64,000 nt of DNA from Castanopsis chinensis (GCA_032878915.1 JAVQMG010000087.1:7424001-7488000), one strand, 5' to 3'. Counted from the stretch's first letter, positions 23,618-36,451 are shown. Program-made: numbers and translations. Notes: generated by a model from the letters alone, not told the origin.

Positions 23618-25491
23618 AATATCTGATTGACACAAAAGTTGATGTGTATTAAGAGTGAAAAGGACATACAATTTAACGATTAGATTTTTAAAATGTGTAG
23701 TATTGTTTAAGAGAGTGTGTAGTATAATTTGTCTCATCATTCCTTAAAAGTTATCATGGTTTTTGAGTGGAGTTGTGGTAAGTTTTTGTGTTAGAACCCC
23801 TTTCCCTCTCCCTTGTGTGTGTGTGTTTGTTTCTCAAATAACAAAATATTTAAATGATAATTACAAGAAAATTTCACCATGGAATATGCTAACACGAAAT
23901 AAAACTTTACAAAGAGGGACTGAGGGAGGTGGACCTGCTAATTTAAATTTTCCCAAGTAGGTGACATTTTTGACTAAAACTGATATTTAGGGAGTTGTAG
24001 GATTGGTGGACTATAAGACTAAGCCAAAGAAAAAAGAATGTTTGTTAAGCCATCAAATAGAGTGCAACTCTAATTTTTATCTTCAAACTTTCATCATATC
24101 TGATGGTACATGCTAACAGAAAAATTAAACAATTTACTTTAAATAGGAAATGCTTATCTTTAGAGTTTTGTCTTTTCTTTTGATTACGGCTTGTGAAAGA
24201 ATGGATAATGAAAAACTATTTAGCCATGATAGATACGTGGTTGACATAAATTTAGATTTAAGATGGAGGACTCGGTTTTTAGCACCCAAAAAAAAAAAAA
24301 GATTAAAAAGGATTTAAGAGGGAGGTTGAATTGGTAATTTACAACTTTCTCACGCTCAACCCAGAAAATTTGACTAAAACAAATATTTAGTATTAGTGAG
24401 TTCCAGTTAATTAACAATAAAGTCTCTTGTCCTTGAATAATAAATTTGAGATTTGGATCCTCTCTACGCTAAAAGCTAATTTGTGTGAAAATGTTTGGTT
24501 TCAAATATATTTAGAGCGTTAGACTCCAATCACCAATAGAAAGAAGGAATGTGTCCAATCATGTGCAATGCAATGCATATGACTCATTTAGTTGGCTGGA
24601 TTAAGTGAGTTATGTGCAATGCAGATCACAACACAAGGACTAATGTCATCTTCTTATTGATGGTTGAAGGCTCTAGGGCTCCAAATATATTTGAAGACAA
24701 ATTTTGTCCTAAAGAAAAATTATCTTGAAAGAATGTTGTAAGGACAATTATAAATAGTACTAACAAATTGTAGATTGTGGTAGAGTTATTATGTTGAGAA
24801 TCTATAGTTGACTCCAAATTTAAGGACTAAGGCTTGTTATTGTTAGTATAGTATAGAGAAATTGTAGATTAGTTAAAAATGATATTTTATGTTTTCTTTT
24901 TTATAAAAAAAATTCAAACAAAGTGCCATAATGCCAATCCAATTTTTAGTTTCAACCTTTTATTTTCCCTCTCACTTGTTTGTGTTTGTCTCTAATTTAA
25001 GAAAAAAAAAATCTTTTGATTTTCTCGTAGTGCTATGGACAAATTTTTTTACAATTATAAATTTATAATTGACTATGATTGGGGTGGATATGAGTAGTAC
25101 TCATGGATTCATCACTTTTTTTTTCCTCATCATTCAAAGTCAACAATTGTGAATTTGCTGTGAAAAAAATTATATATGTACTATTATTATATATTTTCTC
25201 ATAGTAGGTAGCTAAAGGGAAAATGAAATAATTAATTTTGAATAAGAAATTCTTTATCTTTCAGTTTCGTCTTTTTCTAATGGTCATGGCCATGAGAAAT
25301 AATAACAACAACAATAATAATAATACATACTAATTTTTTTTTTTTTTTTTTAATTTTAGGTTAGGTGGACTAAGTTTTTTTGAGAGTGTTTCTCAAAAAA
25401 AAAAAAAAAACAAAAAAGCCATTTTGAGAGAAAGGTGGACTAAAGTATTATTTTTTTGAGAAGAAGAAAGGTAGACTAAGTCAAGTGAGTT
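23618..25491. other. Non-coding AT-rich stretch
   Basis: No gene recognised. The short open frames lack recognisable motifs. T and A runs lie near 24288-24300, 25338-25353 and 25396-25411. Confidence 0.5.
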
Positions 25492-26135
25492 TGATGATGC
25501 TGAAAATTGTCAGTAAGTTACACGCTTCTCATGTGTTCTCAATAGAAAATCTGTACAACACAAAAACTAAAGACTTTAAGAGGAGTACTGGTGTGGTATC
25601 GGCCAAATACCCTCCGATTGTCAAGTTAGAGAGATCTCTTGTTCACAACTCTAAAGTACCAGAATTATGGTGAATTATGCGTACCTTAATTTGTGAGGGT
25701 TGTGGGGTATTTATAGTAGTGTAGGGCCGAAATTCATGCCTTGGTCAAGAAGTTCTTTCCTTATAGAAGAGAACCTCTTGGATTTGCATATCTCCTAAAG
25801 TTCTTTTCTTGTAGGAGTCTTCTTAATTAGGGTAAGTGTGGGGCGCAAGATGTTTCCTTATGTATATGTGTGGAGATCAAGCAAGGCCAACGTCAGATTC
25901 ATCGAAGATTCATATATCCCCTTCAGCTTATTCCCTTTAGCTTGCTGTCTTCAGCTTATCCCCTTCAACTTGTTGTTTTCAGCTTTTCATTTCGTTGCCC
26001 AAAGTACAGTCGTCAGCTTCGGGATAAAGCTGTAGACCTTACACTGCTGTCATCTGTCATGAGTAGTGCCAACGGCCTTGTTATGTCCGTCGCCTTTTGT
26101 TTTGTCATGGGTTAATTACAAAATTATCCTTATTA
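25492..26135 (+). mobile_element. Solo LTR, family 2, copy 1
   Basis: It starts TGATGATGCTGAAAATTGTC and ends ATTATCCTTATTA, flanked on both sides by GAGTT (25487-25491 and 26136-26140), a perfect 5 bp target duplication. It aligns in direct orientation with 52811-53413, which ends in the canonical CA; here the last bases are TA. Shared landmarks are AAATACCCTCCGA, GGGGTATTTATAGTAGT (the TATA region) and ATTCATGCCTTGGTC. The orientation follows the TATA motif. Confidence 0.85.
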
Positions 26136-26140
26136 GAGTT

Positions 26141-26727
26141 CATTTTCACATTTTTAGCTAGGGCTGTAAACAAGTCAAGCTTTATCGAGTAGTGCATGTT
26201 CAAGTTTGGCTTGTCAGGAAAAATCAAAAGCTAGAGCTTGACTTGGTTTGACTTGATTAATTAATTAAGCCAAACTCAAACTTAATATCAACCTCAAACT
26301 CGAGCTCATGTTAAGTTTTTAAGTTTGAAATCTAAAAAAATTACATTATTAAACGCTTAAATATCTAAAATTAAGAAAAAAAATAGTATATTCATTTAAT
26401 CATGCATCTAGTCATACTTAATATTAGCCATTATTCAAATTAATAATTTACAAAATTAGTTGTAAACTAAGGGCCCGTTTGGTTGGAAGAGTAGAAAAGT
26501 TGGAGGATAAAAAATAGTAGAAGGATAGAAAAAATTTAATTTCTCTCATTTTTATTTAGTTGAGAGTGGAAAAGTGGAGGGATGAAAAAGTGAGTTTGTA
26601 TAAATTTATTTATACACTCTTGTTAAAAAATGATGGCCAATTAATACAAAAAAAAAAAGTGACAAAAAAAATGGCAATCACCTAATTTATTAAAAAATAA
26701 AAATCATGTCTATTTAAACAAAAAAAA
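26141..26727. other. Non-coding stretch with start of a MITE-like element
   Basis: No gene. GGGCCCGTTTGGTTGGAAGA at 26471 resembles the left end of a miniature DNA element. Its inverted counterpart, CCTCCAAACAAACCCA, lies near 28846-28861, so the Pack-MULE may sit inside this older element. I could not read a target duplication for it. Confidence 0.4.
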
Positions 26728-28371
26728 GGCAAAAAAGTAAAATTGACCCTTTAACTTTCACTCTTTTTCATTTCAGTTTTCTAACTTTCAGTTTTATTAA
26801 TTCAGTCCTCTAACTTTCAATTTTTGTTAATGTAGGATTCCGTTAATCCTCACCGTTAACTTTTAGTTTTTTTTTTATTATTTTTTTTTAAATTTTGGAA
26901 TTAAAAGAAAAAAAAAATTTTGAAAAAAAAAAATTTTAGGCGGAAAGTCAGGATCATAATCAAACACGTCGCATGCATTGACATCAAGCGACTCGCCTTC
27001 AATTTCATTGACTCTTTTGATCGCAATCTCATAGTTCCCTTCGCTGAGCAACCCATCTTTAGACTAAGACGCCGTGGAACTGTCCCGGAAATGCTTTAGA
27101 AACTGATAAATCGTCTCGTTGACATCCTCGACGCTTATGTTCGTCCCCCAAATGAATGTTGGCCGAGCATCTTCGGCGTCGTAGCCCTCACCGGCGTCGG
27201 AGGAGGCCGGCGCGTCGTTGGTGGAAGTGGGAGTGGCGGTGGCATTAACAGGAGTAGTTGAGTAGCTCTTCTCCTTCCACGCTAGCCGCCGCGGCGCGAA
27301 GACGGGGAAGGGGTTAGGGTTGGGTTCGCATCCGAGGTGGTGAATCGAGATTGGTTCGACGGTGGCGTTGCAAATGCCGAAGGAGTGGAGGATCAGCACC
27401 GGCTCCGCCGCCTGGTGTCATTGGGGGATGAGAAGGTGTTGCCGATTGGGCTAGAATAGGAGTCATCGGGAGAGGTCGGTCTTGTGAAAATTGGGGCAAA
27501 ATTGACATAAAAAACGGGTTCCCCTTAATAAAATAGTGTCAATGGAAGAAAAGAAGGGAAATGCTCCAAGATCCCAAAGGCAAATGGTTGGCTTTAGAAA
27601 TGTGGATTCCAGTGGGTTCAAAGGCCTCGGGTACACCACACAACCAACCACAATCGCCACCACACCACAATCAAATCTAAAAGCAACTCGCCACCACCAT
27701 GCCAAACTGAACCAACCACCAATGTGACCATCAACCTAGACCAACAACCACCACAGTGACCATCAACCCAGATCAACCAAATTAACCTAGACCAACAACC
27801 ACTGTGATCAACAAGATTAACTTAGATCAACACCACAACCCATGAACCCAAACTCCAGATCAATCACAACAAACCCACGAACTAAATCAACACAAGATCA
27901 AACACAAAGAAAACCCAAGAACCAAACCCAAAGAAAACCCATGGATCAAACCCAGTCGTCGCCGATGCAGCCTGTAAACCCACAGCCCAAAACCACTACC
28001 AAGCTCAGAACAAGGAATGGCAGTGAGTTTCGGCAGTTGGTTTAGGTGATTTTGGAAAATGATGGCAATGGCGGTGAGAGGTTGAAGGTTTCTTGGAAAT
28101 TTCTTTGTGAAATGGGAGAAGTGAGTCATTAGGGAACTTCTTGGGGTGTTCTGTGTAGTTTTCTTTTTCTTTTTCTTTTTTTACTGATTTTTTTTCTTTT
28201 AATTCTGAAAAAAAAAAAAAACTGAAAGTTAACGGTAGCCTAGTTACGTGGTTTAACGGAATCCTACATTGACAAAAATTGAAAGTTAGAGAACTTAATT
28301 GACAAAACTGAAAGTTAAAGGACTGAAATGAAAAAAAATAAAAGTTAAAAGGTCAGTTTTGCATTTTTGTC
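26728..28371. mobile_element. Pack-MULE-like element carrying an MCM4 fragment
   Basis: Long terminal inverted repeats of about 140 bases flank the unit. The left begins GGCAAAAAAGTAAAATTGACC (26728). The right, read from its end at 28371, begins GACAAAAATGCAAAACTGACC. Both continue with TTTAACTTT, CATTTCAGT, CTCTAACTTTCAATTTTTGT and GTAGGATTCCGTTAA. Such TIRs are typical of plant Mutator-like elements. The flanks are A-rich, so the expected 9 bp duplication cannot be judged. There is no transposase; the interior holds a captured piece of MCM4 and a CCA/ACC-rich stretch (27640-28000) whose open frames I do not recognise. Confidence 0.83.
26941..27512 (-). pseudogene. MCM4: MCM4 5'-end fragment captured by a MULE
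   Basis: Read on the minus strand from about 27510, the frames give VNFAP..TRPTSPDDSYSS then PIGNTFSSPNDTRRRSR, SSTPSAFATPPS-like and SRFTTSDANPT. These form the Ser/Pro-rich N-terminus of plant MCM4, a subunit of the MCM2-7 replicative helicase. Next come PTFIWGTNISVEDVN and FLKHFRD, the conserved start of the MCM N-terminal domain, an in-frame stop near 27066, and then DGLLSEGNYEIAIKRVNEI and EGESLDVNACDVFDYDPDF, ending near 26941. Only roughly the first 150 residues are present; the AAA+ helicase core is absent. Frameshifts and stops exclude a working protein. The identification rests on recall of plant MCM4. Confidence 0.85.
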
Positions 28372-28374
28372 AAA

Positions 28375-28700
28375 AAAAAAAAAACGAAACAACTATCACA
28401 CTAACACTCCAGAAAGGAAAAAAAAGAAAAAGAAAAAAAAGGCAACGTCCAAGGAAGAAAAAAAAAAGAAAGGAAAGAAAAAGAAAAGAAAAAAAAGGCA
28501 ACATGCCACATCCCAGGAAATCAAAAAAAGAAAAACAAGAAAAAAGAAAAACAAAAAAGCAACCTCCACAAAAGAAAAGGAAAAAGAAAAAAGAAAAAAA
28601 AAAGAAAAAGAAAAAAAGAGACAACGTGCGGGCCTAGAACAAAAAAAAAAAAAAAAGAAAAAAAAGAAAAAAAAAGAAAAAAAAGAATTGAATACGGATA
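28375..28700. repeat. A/G-rich low-complexity tract
   Basis: More than 300 bases of mostly A with interspersed G (AAAGAAAAAG pattern) on the plus strand. Open frames on both strands here (Lys-rich or Phe-rich) follow from composition only. Confidence 0.9.
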
Positions 28701-28889
28701 GGATATTTTTGTCCATTTAAACATCTATATATATATATTTTTTAATTTTCTCTTTATTTTAAGTGAAAAACATTTTGATGGATCAAGTAAAAAAAAATTA
28801 CGCCCATAATTTATTTTCCTACCTCTTTCTCCATCCTATTTTACCTCCAAACAAACCCACCAAAGAATTTAGCTCGTGATTTAATTTTA

Positions 28890-29097
28890 TGAGATGGTAG
28901 CTTTGCCAAAGTGGCTGCCTGGTCAAAAGCTGTATATTGTGGATTGCAATCGCTTGCTGCATCTGCCCACCGATGAAGCCATGCAACGCCTCACCCAATT
29001 GAAAACGCTGCAGATTTATGATCGCCCCAATTTGGAAGACAATGAGCGGTCCAAGATTGACCACATTCCATTTGTTGACATACAGTACAGCGGCTAA
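28890..29097 (+). pseudogene. NBS-LRR C-terminal LRR fragment
   Basis: The frame reads ALPKWLPGQKLYIVDCNRLL, HLPTDEAMQRLTQLKTLQIY, then DRPNLEDNERSKIDHIPFVD and a stop at 29095-29097. This is the final LRR and tail of a CC-NBS-LRR resistance protein. The usual Cys of DCPNLE has become Arg. Nothing upstream encodes the rest; the low-complexity tract and Pack-MULE lie there. Its tail differs from that at 11408-11470 (CPNLTKRC), so it derives from a second receptor gene or a different paralogue. Confidence 0.78.
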
Positions 29098-29464
29098 GTG
29101 GTTAAGTTTACTCAAATTTTTGTTTCTGCAAATCATCGCAAGACTTCAAAAGTTGCTAAAAGCATAGTTTTCTAGTACAATTTAGGTTGACCACATTCTG
29201 GTGGTTGAAATAGCTGACTCTGTTACCACTTTGTCAATTTCTGTTTGCTAAGCTATTTTCTTTCTTTAATTCTTTCAAAATTGAAATTTTCTCGACATTG
29301 GGAAATTTGGAATATTGGATTTAGCATTATTAGAACCTGCTTTATGTCCACATTACTCAATTCTTTCTCTCTGTATTTCTTGTAACCTTCACGTTTTTAT
29401 ACGGTAAGAGTTTATATGTGGATAAGTTCTTTTGCTTAGGGCTGTCTAAAACTTAACAGTAGAT

Positions 29465-29760
29465 TTTTTTTTTGATTTGGACTGGGTCATAATTGCTCTG
29501 TTTATGAGGGTGAACTGTTGTGGAAAAATGGAGTTTAGTTGCACTATAATGAGAAATTGGGTTGGTCAAGTTCTTACTGATTTTTCATTTCATGTTTGGG
29601 TTGGGGGTCAGTTTTACTTGGGGGACCATGAAAATATGAAATTATGCGATCCCCAGTCCTACTAGTGAATTAAAATTTCAGGCAGCACTGAAGGTGTTGA
29701 TGGTTCTAATATATCTATATATGGTTTTTACCTTTTGAAGGCGGCCAGATTGCTCTGATT
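29465..29760 (+). repeat. Direct repeat, copy 1 (paired with 31985-32290)
   Basis: It shares GATTTGG(A/G)CTGG, TTTGGGTTGGG..GTCAGTTT, GATCCCCAGT, GTTGATGGTT, TATATGGTTTT and CACCTTTTGAAG-type blocks with 31985-32290 in the same order. It lies just downstream of the LRR fragment, so it may be former 3' untranslated or flanking sequence of a resistance gene. Confidence 0.7.
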
Positions 29761-31984
29761 TCGAAGACGAAGACTAACTCAGAAAGCTGGCAAGAAGTTT
29801 GCATTTGGGAAAATAATTAAGTTGATATTTATACATAATTTACTTCATAAATGGTGATTTACAAAACCGAATTTAGTTTATATATACAGCAAGTTCTGTC
29901 AATCATATAGATAGTTTGATTTGTAATTTACTGTTTTTCTTCTTTTTAATTTATAGTGGAAACTGAGGTTAATGAATTATAAATGATCACAAATGGGCTT
30001 CTGTTAACAACTCAAAGTGTTCTTTCTATAACATAACTTTTAACTTCTTTACTACAATAATCTTAAATCTAAGAGTGATAAAGTAATAAATGTAAAATTT
30101 TCATGACAACAAAAGAAAATTGCGAATTTATAACTTAGCTTTCCCAGCCTTTGTGCATTTGGGGTGAAAGGAATTGCTGCATTTTCAAGGACAGAGATTC
30201 CACTGCACCAAACTTTATGAATGGGGATTGAAGTCCTCCACTCTCTTTACGTTTTCTTTGATGGATTTCCTAGATACTCTACCTTTGTGCCGTTAATTAT
30301 ATGGCTGGTTTTGTGCATTTTATTTTCTAGTCTTGTTTTGCTTTGCTGTTTTTCTTTATTTTGTATACCATTTTGATTTTTAATATATTGCAATTACCTA
30401 TCAAAAAAAAATTTCCTAGTCATTGTGCACTTAAGAACTTAGATTCAAAGTTCAAACAGATTGTCAAACTGAATGGGTTTTCATAATTAGGGCCAGTACT
30501 CTTAATCAGATCTTGGTGCTCAAAATTGTAACATTTATCTCTACTTTTTTTTTTTGTGTGGTGGGTCAAGATGACACACAATTAGCAGCAGCTGGAGTGG
30601 TTGAAATTGCATGCTGGCTTTTCTATGATTTTCCTGGCCTTTTGCTATCAATTTTAGGCCCAGTCACTGTAGCTTCACTCCTTGCATATCACCTGCAAGG
30701 TTTCTCTGTAAATTATTCAGAATCCATTAGCAAATAACTAAAGATGAAAACAAACTTTAAAAATAAAAATAAATAAAAAATGAAAGAAGAGAGAAATGAG
30801 ATGGTGTATTTGCCACACTTTGACCCCTTGAATAAATGACTATGAAACCTCCTTAAGTCCATTAACCCTCATAAAATTTATAAAAAATAAAAGAAAAAAC
30901 AAAAGTTTTGTATTACTGAGTAGAGAAGGGGCGATTAGTCTTCCAAGATTATGTACTTGCTCTACTTCAATACTTTATGCAAAATAAACCTCAATTCTTC
31001 TCAGGTTCCCATCCTTATTTAGCAGAATTAATAAAACCTGGATCCACATTATTATTAGACCTAAAAGATTATTCAATCAGTTAAGAATTTTGCCTTGATG
31101 TTCAGGCACGAGGGACAACATATTTGTTGTCTTCAGCTGGATGAAATTACATTATGAAGTTTTCATCCACTCCCAAGCCAACAGAAGTTTTAGCTGGTTT
31201 GTTTTCTCAATTTTCTAATCCCTTCTAGTATATAAAGTGTTGATTCAATCCAATAAGTGTATTATTCATGCCAATTGTCCCCTCCTTCCTCCCATTGTTC
31301 CAACAGCATTTTCTGAACTGTTACTTAGAAAATGAAATAAAAATTGATAATCCGTTATATTTTCAGGAAATTATTTTTGCATGATTGGTTTTGGTAGTAG
31401 CTTTTCAGTCAACTGAGGAAAGCCTTGTATGAAATTATTTTTGCCTGATTTGTGTTGGTGTAGTAGCTTTTCAGTCAATTGTGGAAAGCCTTCATGAAAT
31501 CTTCTGCTCATTTTCCAACATTTGAGACCATTTCACTATGAAAGCGGAAGAGTTTATTTTAGTGGTTGGTTGCCACACCAACAATCATGCCAAAAGGAAT
31601 AAGGTTCCCTACACCAGCCTCAAACTAAATATGCTGAATGCCCAAACATCTCCCCACCCATGGATAGATTAATGCTTCTGAAGTAATTAATAGAAAATGA
31701 TCTCACCAACCACACTGATCACTGGAAATTCGTGAATTATCTAAAACAATTATGAAAGTCGTGATTCCAAATGAATTTTTTCAAAATCAAAATTTCTATG
31801 GCAATTTGCAATCAATATTGAAATGGTTGCTATTAGAGCTTCCTTTGATGCCCATTAATAAAAACATACACGTTCTTTGTCTCAAATCTCTTTTAAATTT
31901 CACTTATAGGTTGGCCTTTTTAATTTCTTGAGCTGAAACGGCAACAGTACATAAATCAGTTCTTGTGCTTAAAAGCTCTCTGAC
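29761..31984. other. Non-coding stretch, possible short exon relic at 30513-30737
   Basis: No firm gene. A 74-codon frame at 30513-30737 includes GVVEIACWLFYDFPGLLLSI and LGPVTVASLLAYHLQGF, a hydrophobic peptide with ordinary amino-acid usage. I do not recognise it. TTACCTATCAAAAAAAAA near 30390-30408 resembles the 3' end of the LINE family seen at 36452 and 39758, in plus orientation; no coding part precedes it. Confidence 0.35.
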
Positions 31985-32290
31985 ATTTGGCAATGGATTT
32001 TGTTGATTTGGGCTGGTTAATGATTGCTATGTTTATGTGTGAATTGGCTGGGAGAAGGTCTTGTTGATTTTTGTTTTCATATTTGGGTTGGGAGGTCAGT
32101 TTAAGTGGATTATATGCAGGGGCTAGTGAGTTAAGTGATCCCCAGTTCATCTAGTGCAAGCAAAATTGAACTCACGTTCTTATTAAGTTTCAGACAACAC
32201 TGAAGTTGTTGATGGTTATACTTCTAATATATTAATATATGGTTTTCACCTTTTGAAGCTAACAAGAAGATTGCATCTTAGAAAATAGCG
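31985..32290 (+). repeat. Direct repeat, copy 2 (paired with 29465-29760)
   Basis: Diverged second copy of the block at 29465-29760, with a short insertion near 32160-32190 (GCAAAATTGAACTCACG). Confidence 0.7.
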
Positions 32291-35200
32291 AACTTGATGA
32301 CAACTGATACCAAGGCACTTCAGGTTTGCTTTCTCTTTGCCATTTGGGATATGTATATATGATACTTTGTAATTTGTGCATTACAAGACCCTATTCAGTT
32401 TATGCATTTGCAGAGTCACTGTTTTGTAGCCAATGTACATATCTACATAAACAAAACTTTTAGTCTATGTAAAGGTGTGCATGTCAACTCCACACATATT
32501 TTCATATATTGCCAAAACAACATATATAGTTAGATTGAGTACAGCCAAATCACTGAATTGTGTTTTGACTCTTCTTGATATGAAAGTCATTTTGTGCATA
32601 TTGTGTTATTGACCTTCTAAAGGTTTACTATCATATATATATTTCAAATTATTCTGGCATGATTAAGGTATGGATATGAGTTAGCTGGAGGAAGGACTCA
32701 TTAAATCTAACACTAGTCATCTTCCAGCAATTTAGATCTTATGTAATAAGCAATATAGTTTTTCTGTTTTGGCTCTATAAAATTGATGAACTTTTACCTA
32801 TTGAATATTCAGAACATGGCTAATAAAATTCATAATTTCAGATTGTTAAATCTAAATTAATATTAAGATGAGTTTAGCATTTTGGACGTGCAATGTGCTT
32901 GCCAATGTATTGGGTATTTGTAAATATATCCTTAACTTTAAAATTTTGAAATGAACACCTTGATTTGGTGTTTACTTTCAATTTTTATCTTATAGTCTAT
33001 GTTAGTGTAAAAATTAACAGGTTAGTGGGAAACATAACACTCCCAAATAGCATTTAAATCCCTTTAAATTAGCAATATATGTAGTAAAAACAAGTCCTGG
33101 AAAACCCATAATAATCTATGTTGTAAAACCAAAGACCCCATATGATAAGAAAACAAGAGTAGCCAATATTTTGTGAAATTTACAACACCTTGACAAAGTA
33201 CGGCTACCAAATATAGTTAGACGCATCCATGGTTCAAGGAGCTCTTAAAAGCACTATGCTAGTAGTTGATAGTATGTAATACACATTAGCAGCCTAATGA
33301 GTTTGTTTATAAATAAAAATTTCAACTAAATAACTCTTTAGATTTCCTATCATTATGAACCACTTGATTTTAATGCACATCATCATCTTCCACTCTTGTA
33401 GAAAACTAAACCTTAGCACCAAGTCAAGGAAGGGTGCTTAAACATCTTCTGTGAGAGGAACCTCCTTGATTCTACACTACCTCTTTGATATGCTTGTTAC
33501 ATCAACCTCTTTTCTACCTGTTCCAGCTCCTGACTTGTTTTAATCATAGCAACAACCTCTAAGAAAATGGGAAAGAATCAGCGTGTTGAAAGGTTAGGAG
33601 TACCCACACTTTTGATTAATTCAGAAGTCAAGCAAACACTTGACACCCATTCAAAAATTGATGAAACAAGAAATAACCTATTTTCTTTCTATAAATGATA
33701 AAAAGGCTAGATTAATCTCCATTACATTAGTAAAGAGGTAGAGTGCAATGAACAGTTTTTCAATTAATATACAATATCCACTTTTGGCCTTTTGCAATAC
33801 ACAAGAATCTCAAAAAGAAAGGAAAACTAAAAAAAAAAAAAAAATTACAGAATCAAAATGCATGGAAAACCTCATTTCTGACCATCCCACAATTCGTCTT
33901 TAGATAGGATAAGAAACTCAAGGGAGCCATTAATCTTTTCCACCTGCAATTTCTATAAAGATGTCAGTGACTAATTATCCACACAACTAAAACTGCGAAG
34001 CATGGAAAGAGGCACTCTTAACCCAAGTAAATGTATCAATTAGGAGAGCTCTTTTAAATAGGGACTTGTAATAATATTGGACTATTGTCAGTAAACAACA
34101 TTTCTCTAGCAGAATGCCAATATAAAATTTACATTTTCAAATTAACATTGGTTGGTGGGATATCTAAAATGGTATAAACAAGGGTTAAAAGCTGCTGATT
34201 CTTGTATTTTTTTTTTCCTAATTTCTTTTGGCTGGGATGGTAAAAAAATAAAATAAAGGCACATTCATCTTTACTTAATTCTTTAAAACATAAGAAATAT
34301 ATAACCATTCCATAGAACCGAATAGTGAGAATATCTTGTACAGTAACTTGAGGACCTATCATTCATTAATGAGCTATACATTTGCAAGAAGTTGCAATAT
34401 CTGCTTAGGGTGAAGCGGCTCATTGTGTCACTAAATTACAAATACCAGTGATCTTTGATTGTCCCAATCAGAGGTCATGTAGTTTAGCCCAAAAGGGTCT
34501 AAGATTGCCCATATTCTAGTTATTGAGATAAGCATTTGATACATCCTATGTAATAAATAGGTCATCATTTAAAAATGGTATGTTCTCTCTATTTCCTTCT
34601 GTCTAGTGTTTTTCTTTGAAGTTGACTAATTGTTCATGATTTGTTCTCCTCTCTGCTTCTTTTTCTCTTTTTTTTTTTTTTGCTGTATATATAGTACCAT
34701 ATTCTTTGGTTAATGATATCCTAAGAGTTTTGTGACAAACCATTAATTCAAATTTAACATATCTTACTGCAAAGCTTCTGTGTATCTTCTACTTTTAGCT
34801 CTATTTTATCGTGGTTCTTCCATGATGATTGAATTTCTATTAGCACATCAAATATTTCTCAGAAAATTCAGAAAGTCTTTTGTTTTTTATTTTAAGGATT
34901 TCATTTGAATTATCACTTCTTATTTTTTCATATTTTCTAATAATATTCTACCCTTATCTATTCTTTACAGTTGTGCTATCTTCGTTGAAAAAATTGCAAA
35001 ACTGAAGTTGCTGTGTATGAGAGAGAAGAAGAGTTCAGAAATTTTTTCTACAAAACCAACTACTTTCAAGCCAAAATTGGAAGGTCATTTTAATTCCTGA
35101 TTTCGATGAAGTTTCAGTATATTTTTCTCAACGAACGGAGCCTCATGTTGACTGGTGTTGTTGCTTGAAGTTCCTCTACGTTTTCTCAAATGCTGGCCAG

Positions 35201-36451
35201 TAGGTGAGATCTTTTCTTCTTGTTACTGTTATTATCCACCTCAATGCATAGCGTTATGAATAATTTTTTGTAATTCAAGATTGATTTTTTTTTTCTTGGT
35301 AATCTCTAGCATTTGCTCTTGAGAATATTGTTGTAAACCCATTTTCTATCGAGGAAGATTTTACTGGACTACTAGGTCCTCTGGTTTTTCCCTTTTCATT
35401 GAAGGGTTTTCCATGTAAAAATTCAGAGTCTTGATTGTGGCTTGCTATTGAGATTTTTATATTTATATATTGGTTATTGTGCTTAGCTGATTTATTTGAA
35501 ATATCCATTTAATTTGCACAAAGAGGGGAAAAGGAAATAAATTTGTTTTTGTTATATTAATTGACTGTTTTTCCCAACGAAGGCTGACCTTCGGATTAGG
35601 CAATGTTTGGTGTCTAACGCCAAATCATCCTCTTCTTATTTGAATTTTTTTTTTTTTTTCTTTTCTGGTTAATTATTTCTCTTCATAGAGGTCATGCCAT
35701 TCTTAGAACTAAATCAAGTGATAACTCTAATCTTTGTGCTAAGCTTGATTTAATAACATACTCATGTATCTATGTGTAGGATGGATGCATATTAGACTTC
35801 TTCAATGCACCACATCACAATCACGTACCTCAAAATATTGTCTTTTTTAAGAAGTTAATAATTACCATTTTTTTTTTTAATTTCTTTCATTACTTAGGCT
35901 TTTCTTTACCTCTATTTCAAGGTCAATACCTGTTTCATATGTTTTATTTAAGTTTAAATTAATAGGAATAGTTTAGAAATTTTATAGCCTTTTTTTTTTT
36001 AAAACTAATGTATTAAATAATATCCCATAAAGATCTTTTTGATTCACTGATCAATTTTTAATTATATGCAATAGAGGAAATAATTTTTTAAATATGTTCA
36101 ACTGCGTTCAAAGTCTCCCCTCGACACCTTCATTTGAATTTAAGTTACCAGTTTGTATGTTTTTGAAAGATAGACTTATAAAAGGATTATTAAACCTTTT
36201 TGACTTCCACGATTTAGGCAACTGAATAAGGACTCGTGTTACCATATTGTATGCTTCTAGAACTTGGTGAAAGGGTTTTGAAAGGATCTATAATTCACTC
36301 AAATGTGCAAAGGACCTTAACTAATTGCAAAGGACAACTACAATAAACAAAGCCTTAATCCCAATATTTTGGGGCCAGCTTAATTAATTGTAGTAATTAG
36401 AAAATGTGAACCCAAGTGGAATCATCATTCAATTCAATTTCCATCTGAATA
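32291..36451. other. Non-coding AT-rich stretch of about 4 kb
   Basis: I find no supportable gene. Around 34430-34545 there are faint echoes of an NBS-LRR end (a TTTGATTGTCCCAAT block, then codons for KGSKIAHI) in disagreeing frames, so a third heavily decayed receptor tail is possible. Homopolymer T runs lie near 34670, 35650 and 35990. Confidence 0.4.

Noticed and set aside
27842..28129. Open frames on both strands in the 3' half of the Pack-MULE
   Set aside because: The Pro/Thr/Gln-rich and complementary Leu-rich translations follow the CCA/CAA composition; no recognised captured gene.
28359..28724. Lys-rich and Phe-rich open frames on both strands
   Set aside because: They result from a long A/G-rich low-complexity tract; no domain or conserved motif.
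30513..30737. 74-codon hydrophobic frame (GVVEIACWLFYDFPG...)
   Set aside because: Not recognised, no splice context or neighbouring exons; mentioned only in the description of the stretch.
34430..34545. Possible third NBS-LRR C-terminal remnant
   Set aside because: Similarity is split between frames and too short to support a feature of its own.
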